Below are positions 1-5,391 of a stretch of DNA of 5,391 nt, one piece after another (positions within the stretch are counted from its first letter, which is position 1; each line of letters begins with the position of its first letter). Both the position numbers and the translations under genes were made by a program. The stretch is from contig CAZFHV010000201.1 of the NCBI GenBank assembly GCA_964519095.1, positions 1-5,391 of the forward strand, in the 5' to 3' direction. The notes under the pieces were generated by a model. The model was not told where the DNA came from, ran no database searches, and saw only the letters and a list, made by a program, of their open reading frames with translations. This stretch comes from JAEHCY01 sp964519095 (lineage in GTDB: Bacteria > Pseudomonadota > Gammaproteobacteria > Chromatiales > Chromatiaceae).

Positions 1-224
1 CCGGAGGGGTGTGCCCCCAGGGTCGGGCTATGATACCCGTCCGAGGGCACTCCCCCAGGCCCTTGGGTGTTTCACCGCGTTATACTGTGCGATGCGTCAC
101 GTTTCGTGGTAGCTTCTTGTAGCGGTGCCTTCGCCCACGGCTCAAAGAGACACAGGATGCTGTAGGGAAATTCGCACCGAAAAGTCGTATGCTTCCCCCT
201 GCCTAATCCCGAGGAGGAAATACC
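1..224. other. Intergenic region upstream of the DUF4332 gene
   Basis: No reading frame entering from the left edge looks like a real gene: the forward frames stop at about 31, 110 and 118, and no convincing start is seen. TATGAT (29-34) and TATACT (81-86) resemble -10 hexamers, but neither has a good -35 element at 16-18 bases, so no promoter is called. Short GC-rich inverted segments such as GGGT (20-23) with ACCC (35-38) exist but are weak. The stretch ends in the strong ribosome binding site of the next gene. It is probably the 5' regulatory region of the DUF4332 gene. Confidence 0.5.
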
Positions 225-632
225 ATGACCACCGCCGTCAAAGAACTGAAGGGTGCCACCGAGGCCATCGTCGCCAAGCTCAAGGAGCTGGGGATCACCA
301 ACAACGAACAACTGGTCGCCGCCGCCGCGGCTCCGGTCCAGCGCAAAGAGCTCGCGGCGAGCTGCGGTTGTGAGCCCCGTGCCATACTGGAACTGACCAA
401 CCGCGCCGACCTGGCCCGGATCAAGGGGATCTCCGGCGTCTACTCGGACCTGCTCGAAAAGGCCGGGGTGGACACGGTCAAGGAGCTGGCGACCCGCCGG
501 CCGGACAACCTCCACGCCAAGATCCTCGAAACCAACGCCAAGGATCAGGTCACCAAGCAACCCCCCTCGGCGGCCATGGTGGAATCCTGGGTCCAGCAGG
601 CCAAGGACCTTCCCAAGACCATCAGCTACTGA
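225..632 (+). CDS. DUF4332 domain-containing protein (helix-hairpin-helix-like)
   Basis: This encodes a 135-residue, probably cytoplasmic protein with no signal peptide or membrane segment. The start is fixed by AGGAGG at 212-217, seven bases before ATG. Residues 12-50 form a first helical unit (KLKELGITNNEQL, then QRKELAASCGC). Residues 60-100 form a second, carrying the family-like signature RADLARIKGISGVYSDLLEKAG followed by VDTVKEL and the NLHAKI segment. Repeated 'G-I-(S/T)' hairpins between helices resemble the helix-hairpin-helix fold of DUF4332 and of DNA-binding or polymerase-clamp proteins. The family has no settled biochemical role; nucleic-acid or protein binding is inference from the fold. 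A perfect hairpin starts ten bases past the stop, and the next gene is about 300 bases away, so the gene appears monocistronic. The family call rests on remembered motif similarity and is fairly secure; the function is unknown. Confidence 0.85.
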   Translation: MTTAVKELKGATEAIVAKLKELGITNNEQLVAAAAAPVQRKELAASCGCEPRAILELTNRADLARIKGISGVYSDLLEKAGVDTVKELATRRPDNLHAKILETNAKDQVTKQPPSAAMVESWVQQAKDLPKTISY

Positions 633-929
633 CCTCTGCCACGGGCCACGGCGGGGCCGTGGCCCGGTCCCCCTACCCTGCCGGCCGTGTCCGGAGAGCT
701 CCGTCGGTTCTGGACCCATGAGTCCCCGCTTCTCGCGGGGGGCCTACAGCCGTCGCGCCTGGGTCTTGCGGTAAGCGAGGGGCGTGCATCGCGGCACAAG
801 ATCCATGGGTGACGGGTGTATCGCCCTTGTTCCAGGGACCACCAAGGCAGCAACTCGGATCCGAAGCGTTGGAGCCTGGGCCCTGGAGCTCCCTGTCCCC
901 CCTCGACCCCGCCATCCGCAGCCAGAGCC
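633..929. other. 297-base gap before the SPOR-domain gene
   Basis: Besides the 642-666 hairpin, this gap holds a small hairpin, CCCCGC (724-729) / GCGGGG (735-740) with a 5-base loop. It also holds a possible 18-codon ORF at 718-774 (ATG to TAA) encoding a basic peptide with five arginines; this has only a weak GGA upstream of it and is not called as a gene. A GTG at 816 opens the SPOR frame early, but its 38 extra residues are Pro-, Trp- and Cys-rich with no recognisable domain. I see no tRNA, known riboswitch core or convincing promoter. Confidence 0.45.
642..666 (+). terminator. Perfect 11-bp GC hairpin after the DUF4332 gene
   Basis: The arms CGGGCCACGGC (642-652) and GCCGTGGCCCG (656-666) pair without mismatch around a GGG loop, ten bases after the stop codon. 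The position suits a terminator or a 3'-end stabilising structure. No T tract follows (the next bases are GTCCCCC), so it is not a canonical intrinsic terminator and may depend on Rho or mainly block exonucleases. Confidence 0.6.
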
Positions 930-2078
930 ATGAGCACCGATCCCCCCTCCCACCGCCGGCCTCCCAAGCCCGCCGATCCCAAGGATCTCAGGTGGAGACG
1001 CGACGACGAAGACGAAGACCTCTTCCCCGATGAGCTGCCCCTGGATTCCGACGAGGCCTTCGAAGAGGCCCTCGAGCGTGCCCTGGCGCGCCATGGCCTG
1101 GACCATCCGGGTCCCACCGGCGGCGCCGGGACCGACCTGCCGCCTTTGACCCCCCGCCACGAGGACGAGGGTTTGGATGAGCCGTCCCATCGCCAGTCCG
1201 GCCGCCGTGGGGCCGCGGACATCGAGCGGCTCGCACGCCTGGTGGCCGATGAGCAGGGCGGTGGGTCGAGGTCGCCGTCGGAGGACCTCGATCCCGACCC
1301 CCTGCCATCCCCCGAACAGGGCCGGCGGCTCTCCTGGGCGGGCGCCCCCCTGGCCACGGCAGCTGTGTTGGTCGCCCTGGCGGCGCTCCTGGGCATCTGG
1401 CGTCTCTCGGCGCGCCTAGATCATCTGGAGGCCCGCCTGGCGGTGGCCGCGCCCCCGGCCAATGGCACGGCGAAGGCACCGGCCAATGGCGGGGCCCAGC
1501 TCCAGTCCATCAGCCCGAGCGGTCTGCGGGAGGAGTTTCGTGCCCTCACCGAGCAGCTGCGTGCCCAGGTCACCCACGACACCCTGCGCCTGCAGGGGGA
1601 CCTGAGAGACCTGGCCGTGCGCTCCGAGCAGCGCTGGCAGGCGCTGGAGGGGGGCCGCGTGGACAGCCAGCGCAGCCCGGCGCGAGCCCCTGCCCCCGCC
1701 CTGGCCCAGACGGCTCCCAGCGCTGGGCCGCCCGGCCCCTCCCCGGCCGCCCAGAAACCCGCCCCACCGCAAACCAGCAAACCGGCGCCCGCCAAGCCCG
1801 CCGTCGGCCCCGCTACCGCATCGGCCGGCCCCGGGCCCTGGGTCATCGCCCTGGCGTCCGTGCCCGACGCGACCCAGGCGACCCAGGAGGTCGCCCGCCT
1901 GCGCGGGCTGGGGCTCGCCGCGGAGTCCCAGAAGATCCAGGCCGACGGCAAGAGCTGGCACCGCATCAACGTAGGGGGCTTCCCGACTCGGGAGGCGGCG
2001 CAGGCCTATGCGAGCAAGGCCAAGGAGAACCCCAAGCTGGCGCGGGTCTTCGCCGACTACCGGATCGCCAAGCTCTAG
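930..2078 (+). CDS. Membrane-anchored SPOR-domain protein
   Basis: This encodes 382 residues from ATG 930. Residues 1-135 are hydrophilic and acidic in places, with the DDEDEDLFPDE run near 25-35 and a helical AFEEALERALARHG segment near 43-56, and are predicted cytoplasmic. Residues about 136-157 (ending LVALAALLGIW) form one transmembrane helix. Heptad-like Leu/Arg/Glu segments near 158-172 and 198-240 suggest a periplasmic coiled coil. A Pro/Ala-rich linker runs from about 248 to 302. Residues 303-382 form the C-terminal SPOR domain, including PWVIALAS, the WHRINVGGF strand and TREAAQAYASKAK. SPOR domains bind denuded glycan strands in septal peptidoglycan, so a role in division or envelope maintenance is inferred, as for DamX/FtsN-like proteins; no specific orthologue is claimed. 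ATG 930 is preferred over GTG 816 because the extra residues look non-coding, though its own ribosome binding site is weak. The next gene continues in the same frame beyond TAG. Confidence 0.85.
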   Translation: MSTDPPSHRRPPKPADPKDLRWRRDDEDEDLFPDELPLDSDEAFEEALERALARHGLDHPGPTGGAGTDLPPLTPRHEDEGLDEPSHRQSGRRGAADIERLARLVADEQGGGSRSPSEDLDPDPLPSPEQGRRLSWAGAPLATAAVLVALAALLGIWRLSARLDHLEARLAVAAPPANGTAKAPANGGAQLQSISPSGLREEFRALTEQLRAQVTHDTLRLQGDLRDLAVRSEQRWQALEGGRVDSQRSPARAPAPALAQTAPSAGPPGPSPAAQKPAPPQTSKPAPAKPAVGPATASAGPGPWVIALASVPDATQATQEVARLRGLGLAAESQKIQADGKSWHRINVGGFPTREAAQAYASKAKENPKLARVFADYRIAKL

Positions 2079-2147
2079 CCGATCCGCGACCCCCTCGCCC
2101 CCGTCCCCACCGCGATCCTGGCCCGTTCCTCCCACACCGGGCGCCTG

Positions 2148-2690
2148 GTGCTCACCCCGTGCGACCCCTTTGCGGAGCCCGGGTTGGGGGAGCTGTTGGG
2201 GGGACTCGAGCGCTGTGGCTTCCTGGGCCCGGCACTGGGACCGGGACAGAGCGCCTGGCTGGCGGGGGACGCCATCCTCTCCTGGATCAGCTTCACCGGC
2301 TGCTCGCCCCACATCCGGCTGGAGCCTCCGGCCGATGGGACGGGGTCCTTCTGCCACATCCTCCTGGAGGGCCCCTACCCCACGCCCCGCTTGTCCTGGG
2401 GACGCAACAGCCGCCCACCCCGCTGTCCCCGCTGCCGCGGCCCCATCGCGGACTGGCCGGTGCATCGCCGCCAATGGGACCTCGCCCCCGCCCGCCCCTT
2501 TCCGTGCCCGAGCTGCGGCGAGGCAGTGACGCCCCTCGCCCTGCGCTGGCGGGAGAACGGGGGTTTCGGCCGCCTGTTCCTGGCCCTGGATGACGTGTTT
2601 CCGGGTGAAGCCGTCCCGGTGCCGGCCCTATTCGAGGAGTTGGAGGTGCTGAGCGCCCAGCCCTGGCACCACTTCTACATCCAGCATTAG
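2148..2690 (+). CDS. Unrecognised protein with two CxxC zinc-ribbon knuckles
   Basis: I do not recognise this family. From GTG 2148 it encodes 180 residues with no signal peptide or membrane helix. Visible features are an FTGCSPHIRLEP segment (49-60), an FCHILLEGPY segment (68-77), and two cysteine pairs, CPRC (93-96) and CPSC (120-123). The pairs are about 23 residues apart, as expected for one zinc ribbon. The tail is rich in aromatic residues and His (PWHHFYIQH). Zinc binding is inferred from the cysteine spacing; function is unknown. The start is uncertain: the frame is open back to the TAG ending the SPOR gene (2076-2078), the 69 intervening bases contain no ATG or TTG, and their translation (such as PTAILARSSHTGRLVL) looks protein-like. 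Candidate starts are GTG 2148, CTG 2118 or a rare codon nearer the stop. It is probably co-transcribed with the SPOR gene, and it ends 11 bases from the convergent EEP gene. Confidence 0.75.
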   Translation: MLTPCDPFAEPGLGELLGGLERCGFLGPALGPGQSAWLAGDAILSWISFTGCSPHIRLEPPADGTGSFCHILLEGPYPTPRLSWGRNSRPPRCPRCRGPIADWPVHRRQWDLAPARPFPCPSCGEAVTPLALRWRENGGFGRLFLALDDVFPGEAVPVPALFEELEVLSAQPWHHFYIQH

Positions 2691-2701
2691 GGCCCGGCCC
2701 T

Positions 2702-3532
2702 TCAGCAGACCAGCTGCACCCCCTGGGGCAGCACCACCTCCATGCGTACCGGGAGGTGGTCCGAGACCGAATAATCGAGCACCTCCCCCGCCAGGATCTG
2801 CAAGGAGGGCGAGACCAGGATGTGGTCGAGGTTACGCAGGGGGCGCCAGCTCGGAAAGGTCTTCTGGTCGCAGTCGGGACCCCGCAGGTTGGCGGCCTGG
2901 AGCAGATCCTGGAATTCCTGGGAGGAACAGTCGCAGTTGAAATCCCCCATCAGGACCAGGTAAGGGTACTGGGTCACCAGCTCGGCTACATAGGCGAGTT
3001 GACGCTGCCGGGAGCGCCGCCCCAGGGCCAGGTGCATCACCCCCACACCGAAGGTCCCCCCGTCGCTGGTGTCGAGCTCGAGCAGGATCGCCCCCCGCCC
3101 CGGCAACCCGGGGAGTCGGTGCTCGCTGATGCGCGCCGGCCGCAGCCGGCTGAGCACCCCGTTACTGTGCCGGGCGATCTTGCCGAGGCTGCGGTTGACC
3201 TGGCTGTACCAGTAGGGGAAACCCGCGCGTTGGGCCAGGTACTCCGTCTGGTCGATGAAGCCGCTGCGCAGGCTGCCCGCGTCCACCTCCTGGAGGCCGA
3301 CGATGTCGAACTCCTCCAGCATGGCGGCGATACGATGGAGATTGAGCACCCGCTCCCGGTGCGGTAGGACGTGCTTCCAGCTCTGGGTCAGATACTGGCG
3401 ATAGCGCTGGGTGTCGACCCCCGCCTGGATGTTGTAGCTCAGCAGGCGCAGAGAGGGGGCCGGCGACCCCGGCTCCTCGACGGCGGCAGGGGGCCCGGTC
3501 TGGGGCTCGTCGCTGTGACCCGTCAGGGTCAT
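2702..3532 (-). CDS. Endonuclease/exonuclease/phosphatase (EEP) family protein
   Basis: This 276-residue protein has no signal peptide. After a low-complexity N terminus (about 1-27) it shows the EEP metal-dependent hydrolase motifs in order: LLSYNIQAG (Asn34), IVGLQEVD (Glu82, metal ligand), GVMHLAL (His167), LMGDFNCD (Asp197, Asn199), LRNLDHILVS (Asp236, His237) and SVSDHLPV (Asp258, catalytic His259). All expected active-site residues are present, so it should be a Mg-dependent phosphodiesterase or phosphatase acting on nucleic acid, phospholipid or another phosphoester; the substrate cannot be read from sequence. GGAG lies ten bases before ATG. The gene follows cytochrome c4 on the same strand but is separated from it by an intrinsic terminator; the roughly 128-base leader contains no obvious promoter. 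An EEP gene near cytochrome c4 is also, as I recall, found in Pseudomonas (with dsbA between), so the pairing may be old synteny. Confidence 0.9.
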   Translation of the reverse strand: MTLTGHSDEPQTGPPAAVEEPGSPAPSLRLLSYNIQAGVDTQRYRQYLTQSWKHVLPHRERVLNLHRIAAMLEEFDIVGLQEVDAGSLRSGFIDQTEYLAQRAGFPYWYSQVNRSLGKIARHSNGVLSRLRPARISEHRLPGLPGRGAILLELDTSDGGTFGVGVMHLALGRRSRQRQLAYVAELVTQYPYLVLMGDFNCDCSSQEFQDLLQAANLRGPDCDQKTFPSWRPLRNLDHILVSPSLQILAGEVLDYSVSDHLPVRMEVVLPQGVQLVC

Positions 3533-3660
3533 GGGGTGTCGACTCCAGCGGCGGCGCCGGCAGGCAACCAGCCCGGTACCCGCATCACTGAAGCCGTCTC
3601 AAAGCCCGCGGTGCCACCGCTCGCCCGCTGGAGGGCCGAGACCCCAAGGCGCGGCGGCCG

Positions 3661-3690
3661 AAAAAAAGGGCAGCCCGCCGGGGCCGCCCT
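3661..3690 (-). terminator. Intrinsic terminator of the cytochrome c4 gene
   Basis: Read on the minus strand, AGGGCGGCCC pairs with GGGCTGCCCT around a CGGC loop: a 10-bp stem with a single G-U wobble, then an uninterrupted run of seven T (3667-3661). It begins 25 bases past the cytochrome c4 stop. On the plus strand the wobble becomes an A-C mismatch and no T run follows, so it works in the minus direction only. It separates cytochrome c4 from the EEP gene. Confidence 0.9.
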
Positions 3691-3715
3691 CTCGTCGAGC
3701 AAGGACCGCCGATAC

Positions 3716-4324
3716 TCAGCGGGTCAGCCCCTGGGCATACTGGGTAACGGCGCTGATCTCCGCATCGGTCATGCGCGCAGCCACCCCCTGCATCATGCCA
3801 TTGGGGTCATTGGCGCGCTTCCCAGCACGAAAGTCCTTGAGGGTGATCTCCATGTATTGGGCATGCTGGCCGTTGATGCGGGGGAACTTGGCCAGCCCCA
3901 GGCCCTCGCCGGCGGGGCCGTGACAGCCGGTGCAGGCAGGCAGACCCGTGGCGGGATTGCCGCCCCGATAGAGCTTCTCCCCCAGTGCGACGGCGGCCTG
4001 GTCAGCAGCCCCTGGACTTTGCTTCTGGCTTGCAAAATATGCGGCAATATTCTGAAAATCCTGATCATTCAACGCAGCGACCTGGGGCGTCATCAGGTCG
4101 TTCTTGCGATCGCCGGTCTTGAAGTTCTGCATCTGCTTGCCGAGGTACTCGGGGTGCTGACCCGCCAGCTTCGGCCACATGGGGTTGGGGCTGTTGCCGT
4201 CTGGACCATGGCAGGCGACGCAGGTCGCGGCCTTCGCCTGACCGGCGGCCACGTCCCCCGCCGCCTGGGCGCCGGTGGCGGCGAGTGCCAACACCACGGA
4301 AGCAGAGATCAGCCAAGTCTTCAT
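3716..4324 (-). CDS. Di-haem cytochrome c4
   Basis: This encodes a 202-residue precursor of a periplasmic or membrane-associated two-haem electron carrier that typically feeds electrons from the bc1 complex to terminal oxidases. ATG 4324 is chosen because AGGA lies six bases upstream and a clean Sec signal peptide begins there (MKTWLISASVVLALAATGAQA, cleavage near residue 21). Haem site 1 is CVACH (35-39), with likely axial Met78 in NDLMTP. Haem site 2 is CTGCH (131-135), with axial Met177 or Met178 in PNGMMQG. The halves repeat the same layout, (K/R)xxGQHxxY followed by F(K/R)xG(D/K)R, as expected from the tandem duplication in the cytochrome c4 family, and the length is normal. It has its own promoter and terminator and so forms a single-gene unit. 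It lies just downstream of copper-delivery genes for cytochrome oxidase, which supports a respiratory role. Confidence 0.95.
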   Translation of the reverse strand: MKTWLISASVVLALAATGAQAAGDVAAGQAKAATCVACHGPDGNSPNPMWPKLAGQHPEYLGKQMQNFKTGDRKNDLMTPQVAALNDQDFQNIAAYFASQKQSPGAADQAAVALGEKLYRGGNPATGLPACTGCHGPAGEGLGLAKFPRINGQHAQYMEITLKDFRAGKRANDPNGMMQGVAARMTDAEISAVTQYAQGLTR

Positions 4325-4453
4325 GATCGGTCCTGAGCAGTGAGTGATGGGTGATGAGGCTGCTTGGCGGGGAAAAGACTCCGCCATAGGCATGGGACTT
4401 GGGCGTCGACACCCCCCTTTGGAGGGCGGGACGGCGCCGGAAAACAGCCGCAA

Positions 4454-4483
4454 TGTATATCAGAAAATCACCATATTGGTCAA
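4454..4483 (-). promoter_or_regulatory. Sigma70-type promoter of cytochrome c4
   Basis: On the minus strand, TTGACC (4483-4478) is followed by an 18-base spacer and TATACA (4459-4454). The -10 is preceded by TG plus one base, an extended -10 element. The AT-rich spacer contrasts sharply with the GC-rich surroundings. Transcription would start near 4447, giving a leader of about 120 bases. The assignment is by consensus match only. Confidence 0.7.
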
Positions 4484-4489
4484 ACCCAA

Positions 4490-4512
4490 GGGGGCACCGG
4501 CCCGGTGCCCCC
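4490..4512 (-). terminator. Hairpin terminator after the SCO/PCu(A)C operon
   Basis: The arms GGGGGCACC and GGTGCCCCC (9 bp, perfect) enclose a 5-base loop, ten bases past the PCu(A)C stop. On the minus strand they are followed by TTGGGTTTGACC, an interrupted T-poor tail, so termination may be partial. The TTT of this tail is also the start of the cytochrome c4 -35 element, so the terminator and the next promoter are fused end to end. Confidence 0.65.
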
Positions 4513-4522
4513 GGCGACCGGG

Positions 4523-4999
4523 TCAGTGCTTCGAGTGGTCGTGCTGCATCAGGGTAGCCTCGATGGTGCGCACCGGCACCTGGAGCTTCTGGGTGCTCTG
4601 GTCCTCGAACCTGAGGGTGATCTCGATCTCCTGGTCCGGCTTGAGGAATCGCTTGAGGCCGATCAGCATCAGGTGGTAGCCGCCTGGGTCCAGGGCCACG
4701 TTCCCCCCCGCGGGGATGTCGATGCGTTCCACGCGGCGCATCTTCATCATCCCCCCCTCCATGAGGTGGGTATGGAGCTCCAGTGTCTCGGCCACGGGGC
4801 TCTGGGCACCCACCAGGGCGTGGGGCTTGGACCCTGCGTTGCTCAGGCCCATGAAGGCCGCGCTGTTGGGTTGGCCCGGTGGCACGGCGCGCACGTAGGC
4901 CCCGGCCACCCGCACCTCATCGGCGGCGCCGGCGGCCAGCAGGGCCGTGGAGAAACCGAGCGCCGCACAAGAGGCGGCCATCAGCAAAGTGGTTCTCAT
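4523..4999 (-). CDS. PCu(A)C periplasmic copper chaperone
   Basis: This encodes 158 residues from ATG 4999, preceded by GAGGAG at seven bases. An upstream in-frame TTG (5014) overlaps that ribosome binding site and is unlikely to be used. A signal peptide (residues 1 to about 23, MRTTLLMAAS then CAALGFSTALLAAG) exports the protein to the periplasm. The core fits the family Cu(I) motif exactly: His76, ten residues, Met87, 21 residues, His109, one residue, Met111. Flanking family features include NSAAFMGLSN, ELHTH, MMKMR and DPGGYHLMLIGL. Family members pass Cu(I) to the Cu(A) site of cytochrome oxidase subunit II, often with SCO1, which is encoded immediately upstream here. The C terminus adds HDHSKH (153-158), a short His-rich tail that could bind extra copper (Cu(II) in related extended forms); this is inference. 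The gene is closed by a hairpin at 4490-4512. Confidence 0.95.
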   Translation of the reverse strand: MRTTLLMAASCAALGFSTALLAAGAADEVRVAGAYVRAVPPGQPNSAAFMGLSNAGSKPHALVGAQSPVAETLELHTHLMEGGMMKMRRVERIDIPAGGNVALDPGGYHLMLIGLKRFLKPDQEIEITLRFEDQSTQKLQVPVRTIEATLMQHDHSKH

Positions 5000-5047
5000 C
5001 GTCAGACTCCTCAATGCTCAAGAAAAAGATCGGGACGAGCCCCTCCC

Positions 5048-5391
5048 TCAGCCTCCAGGGCCCGGGAGCCGGCGGCGAATGGCCGCCAGGATCTGGGCCG
5101 GCGCTGCCGCATGGTTCAGGGTCTCCACAAGGCGGCCATCGGGGCCCACCAGGTAGGTCAGGGCGGAGTGATCCACCCAATAGGCCCCGCTCGCCTCGGG
5201 TGGCGCCGTCCGATAGGCCGCCCCGTACTGGCGAGCGACCCGCGCCAGCTCCTCGGGGCTCCCGGTGACGCCCAGGATGCGCGGGTGGAAGTACCGCCCA
5301 TAATCCCGCAGCCGCTCCAGGCTGTCGCGCTCCGGGTCCACGCTCACGAACAGCACCCGCACCGCCTCCAGCTCCCCTGGGCTCAGGCCGT
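5048..5391 (-). CDS. SCO1/SenC family copper protein (C-terminal part, runs off the window)
   Basis: About 113 residues are visible; the N terminus, including the membrane anchor or signal and the CxxxC copper motif, lies beyond the right edge. The thioredoxin-like fold is recognisable from VRVLFVSVDPERDS, the GVTGSPEELARVARQYG segment and DHSALTYLVGPDGRLV. The His in DHS (codon 5168-5170) is the conserved third copper ligand of SCO proteins. The role inferred from the family is copper delivery or thiol reduction for the Cu(A) centre of cytochrome c oxidase subunit II, at the periplasmic face of the inner membrane. The stop is 48 bases from the PCu(A)C start with no hairpin between, so the two are very likely one operon. 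The C terminus (RRRLPGPGG) is short, as is usual. Confidence 0.92.
   Translation of the reverse strand, partial: GLSPGELEAVRVLFVSVDPERDSLERLRDYGRYFHPRILGVTGSPEELARVARQYGAAYRTAPPEASGAYWVDHSALTYLVGPDGRLVETLNHAAAPAQILAAIRRRLPGPGG

Noticed and set aside
29..86. Promoter from TATGAT (29-34) or TATACT (81-86)
   Set aside because: Neither has a credible -35 element at the right spacing, so these are only mentioned in the intergenic entry.
816..929. GTG 816 as the start of the SPOR protein
   Set aside because: It would add 38 residues rich in Pro, Trp and Cys with no recognisable domain, and it has no good ribosome binding site; ATG 930 is preferred.
626..1479. Long minus-strand open frames opposite the SPOR gene and its upstream gap
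   Set aside because: Their translations are Arg/Gly/Pro-rich with no domain, typical of shadow frames in GC-rich DNA, and the plus strand carries a recognisable SPOR protein.
1416..2474. A 352-codon minus-strand frame across the SPOR domain and zinc-ribbon genes
   Set aside because: It has low-complexity Gly/Arg/Ala composition and overlaps two better-supported plus-strand genes.
2756..4336. Plus-strand frames of 203 and 321 codons opposite the EEP and cytochrome c4 genes
   Set aside because: The minus strand there encodes complete EEP motifs and both CxxCH haem sites; the plus frames show no domain.
3533..4415. GTCGACACCCC occurring in inverted orientation at about 3534-3544 and 4405-4415
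   Set aside because: It is short and GC-rich, with no flanking transposase or other repeat feature; coincidence is likely.

Overview
The window is GC-rich and densely coding. Its gene content (cytochrome c4, a PCu(A)C copper chaperone, SCO1/SenC, and a SPOR-domain inner-membrane protein) fits a respiring Gammaproteobacterium. A purple sulfur or related Chromatiales lineage is my best guess, but this is inference from gene content and composition; there is no rRNA or other marker to fix it.

Left half, plus strand. Bases 1-224 hold no supported gene and end in a strong ribosome binding site. A DUF4332 helix-hairpin-helix-like protein follows (225-632), closed by a perfect 11-bp hairpin. After a 297-base gap containing small hairpins comes a membrane-anchored SPOR-domain protein (930-2078). 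Directly behind it, in the same reading frame and separated only by a TAG codon and 69 bases without ATG, is an unrecognised small protein with two CxxC zinc-ribbon knuckles (2148-2690).

Right half, minus strand, read from the right edge leftward. The C-terminal part of an SCO1/SenC copper protein (running off the window) is followed 48 bases later by a PCu(A)C periplasmic copper chaperone with a complete Cu(I) motif; the pair looks like an operon for Cu(A) centre assembly in cytochrome oxidase. A GC hairpin closes this unit, and a recognisable sigma70-type promoter for a di-haem cytochrome c4 begins only seven bases beyond it. The cytochrome c4 gene has a clean signal peptide, two CxxCH haem sites and its own intrinsic terminator. 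Beyond the terminator lies an endonuclease/exonuclease/phosphatase (EEP) family gene, which meets the zinc-ribbon gene tail to tail across 11 bases.

Taken together, the right half supplies the electron-transfer and copper-delivery side of aerobic respiration. The left half is a separate group of envelope and hypothetical functions. I see no mobile element, CRISPR array, tRNA or rRNA, and no clear signature of a new multi-gene system. The most unusual point is the in-frame junction between the SPOR gene and the zinc-ribbon gene.
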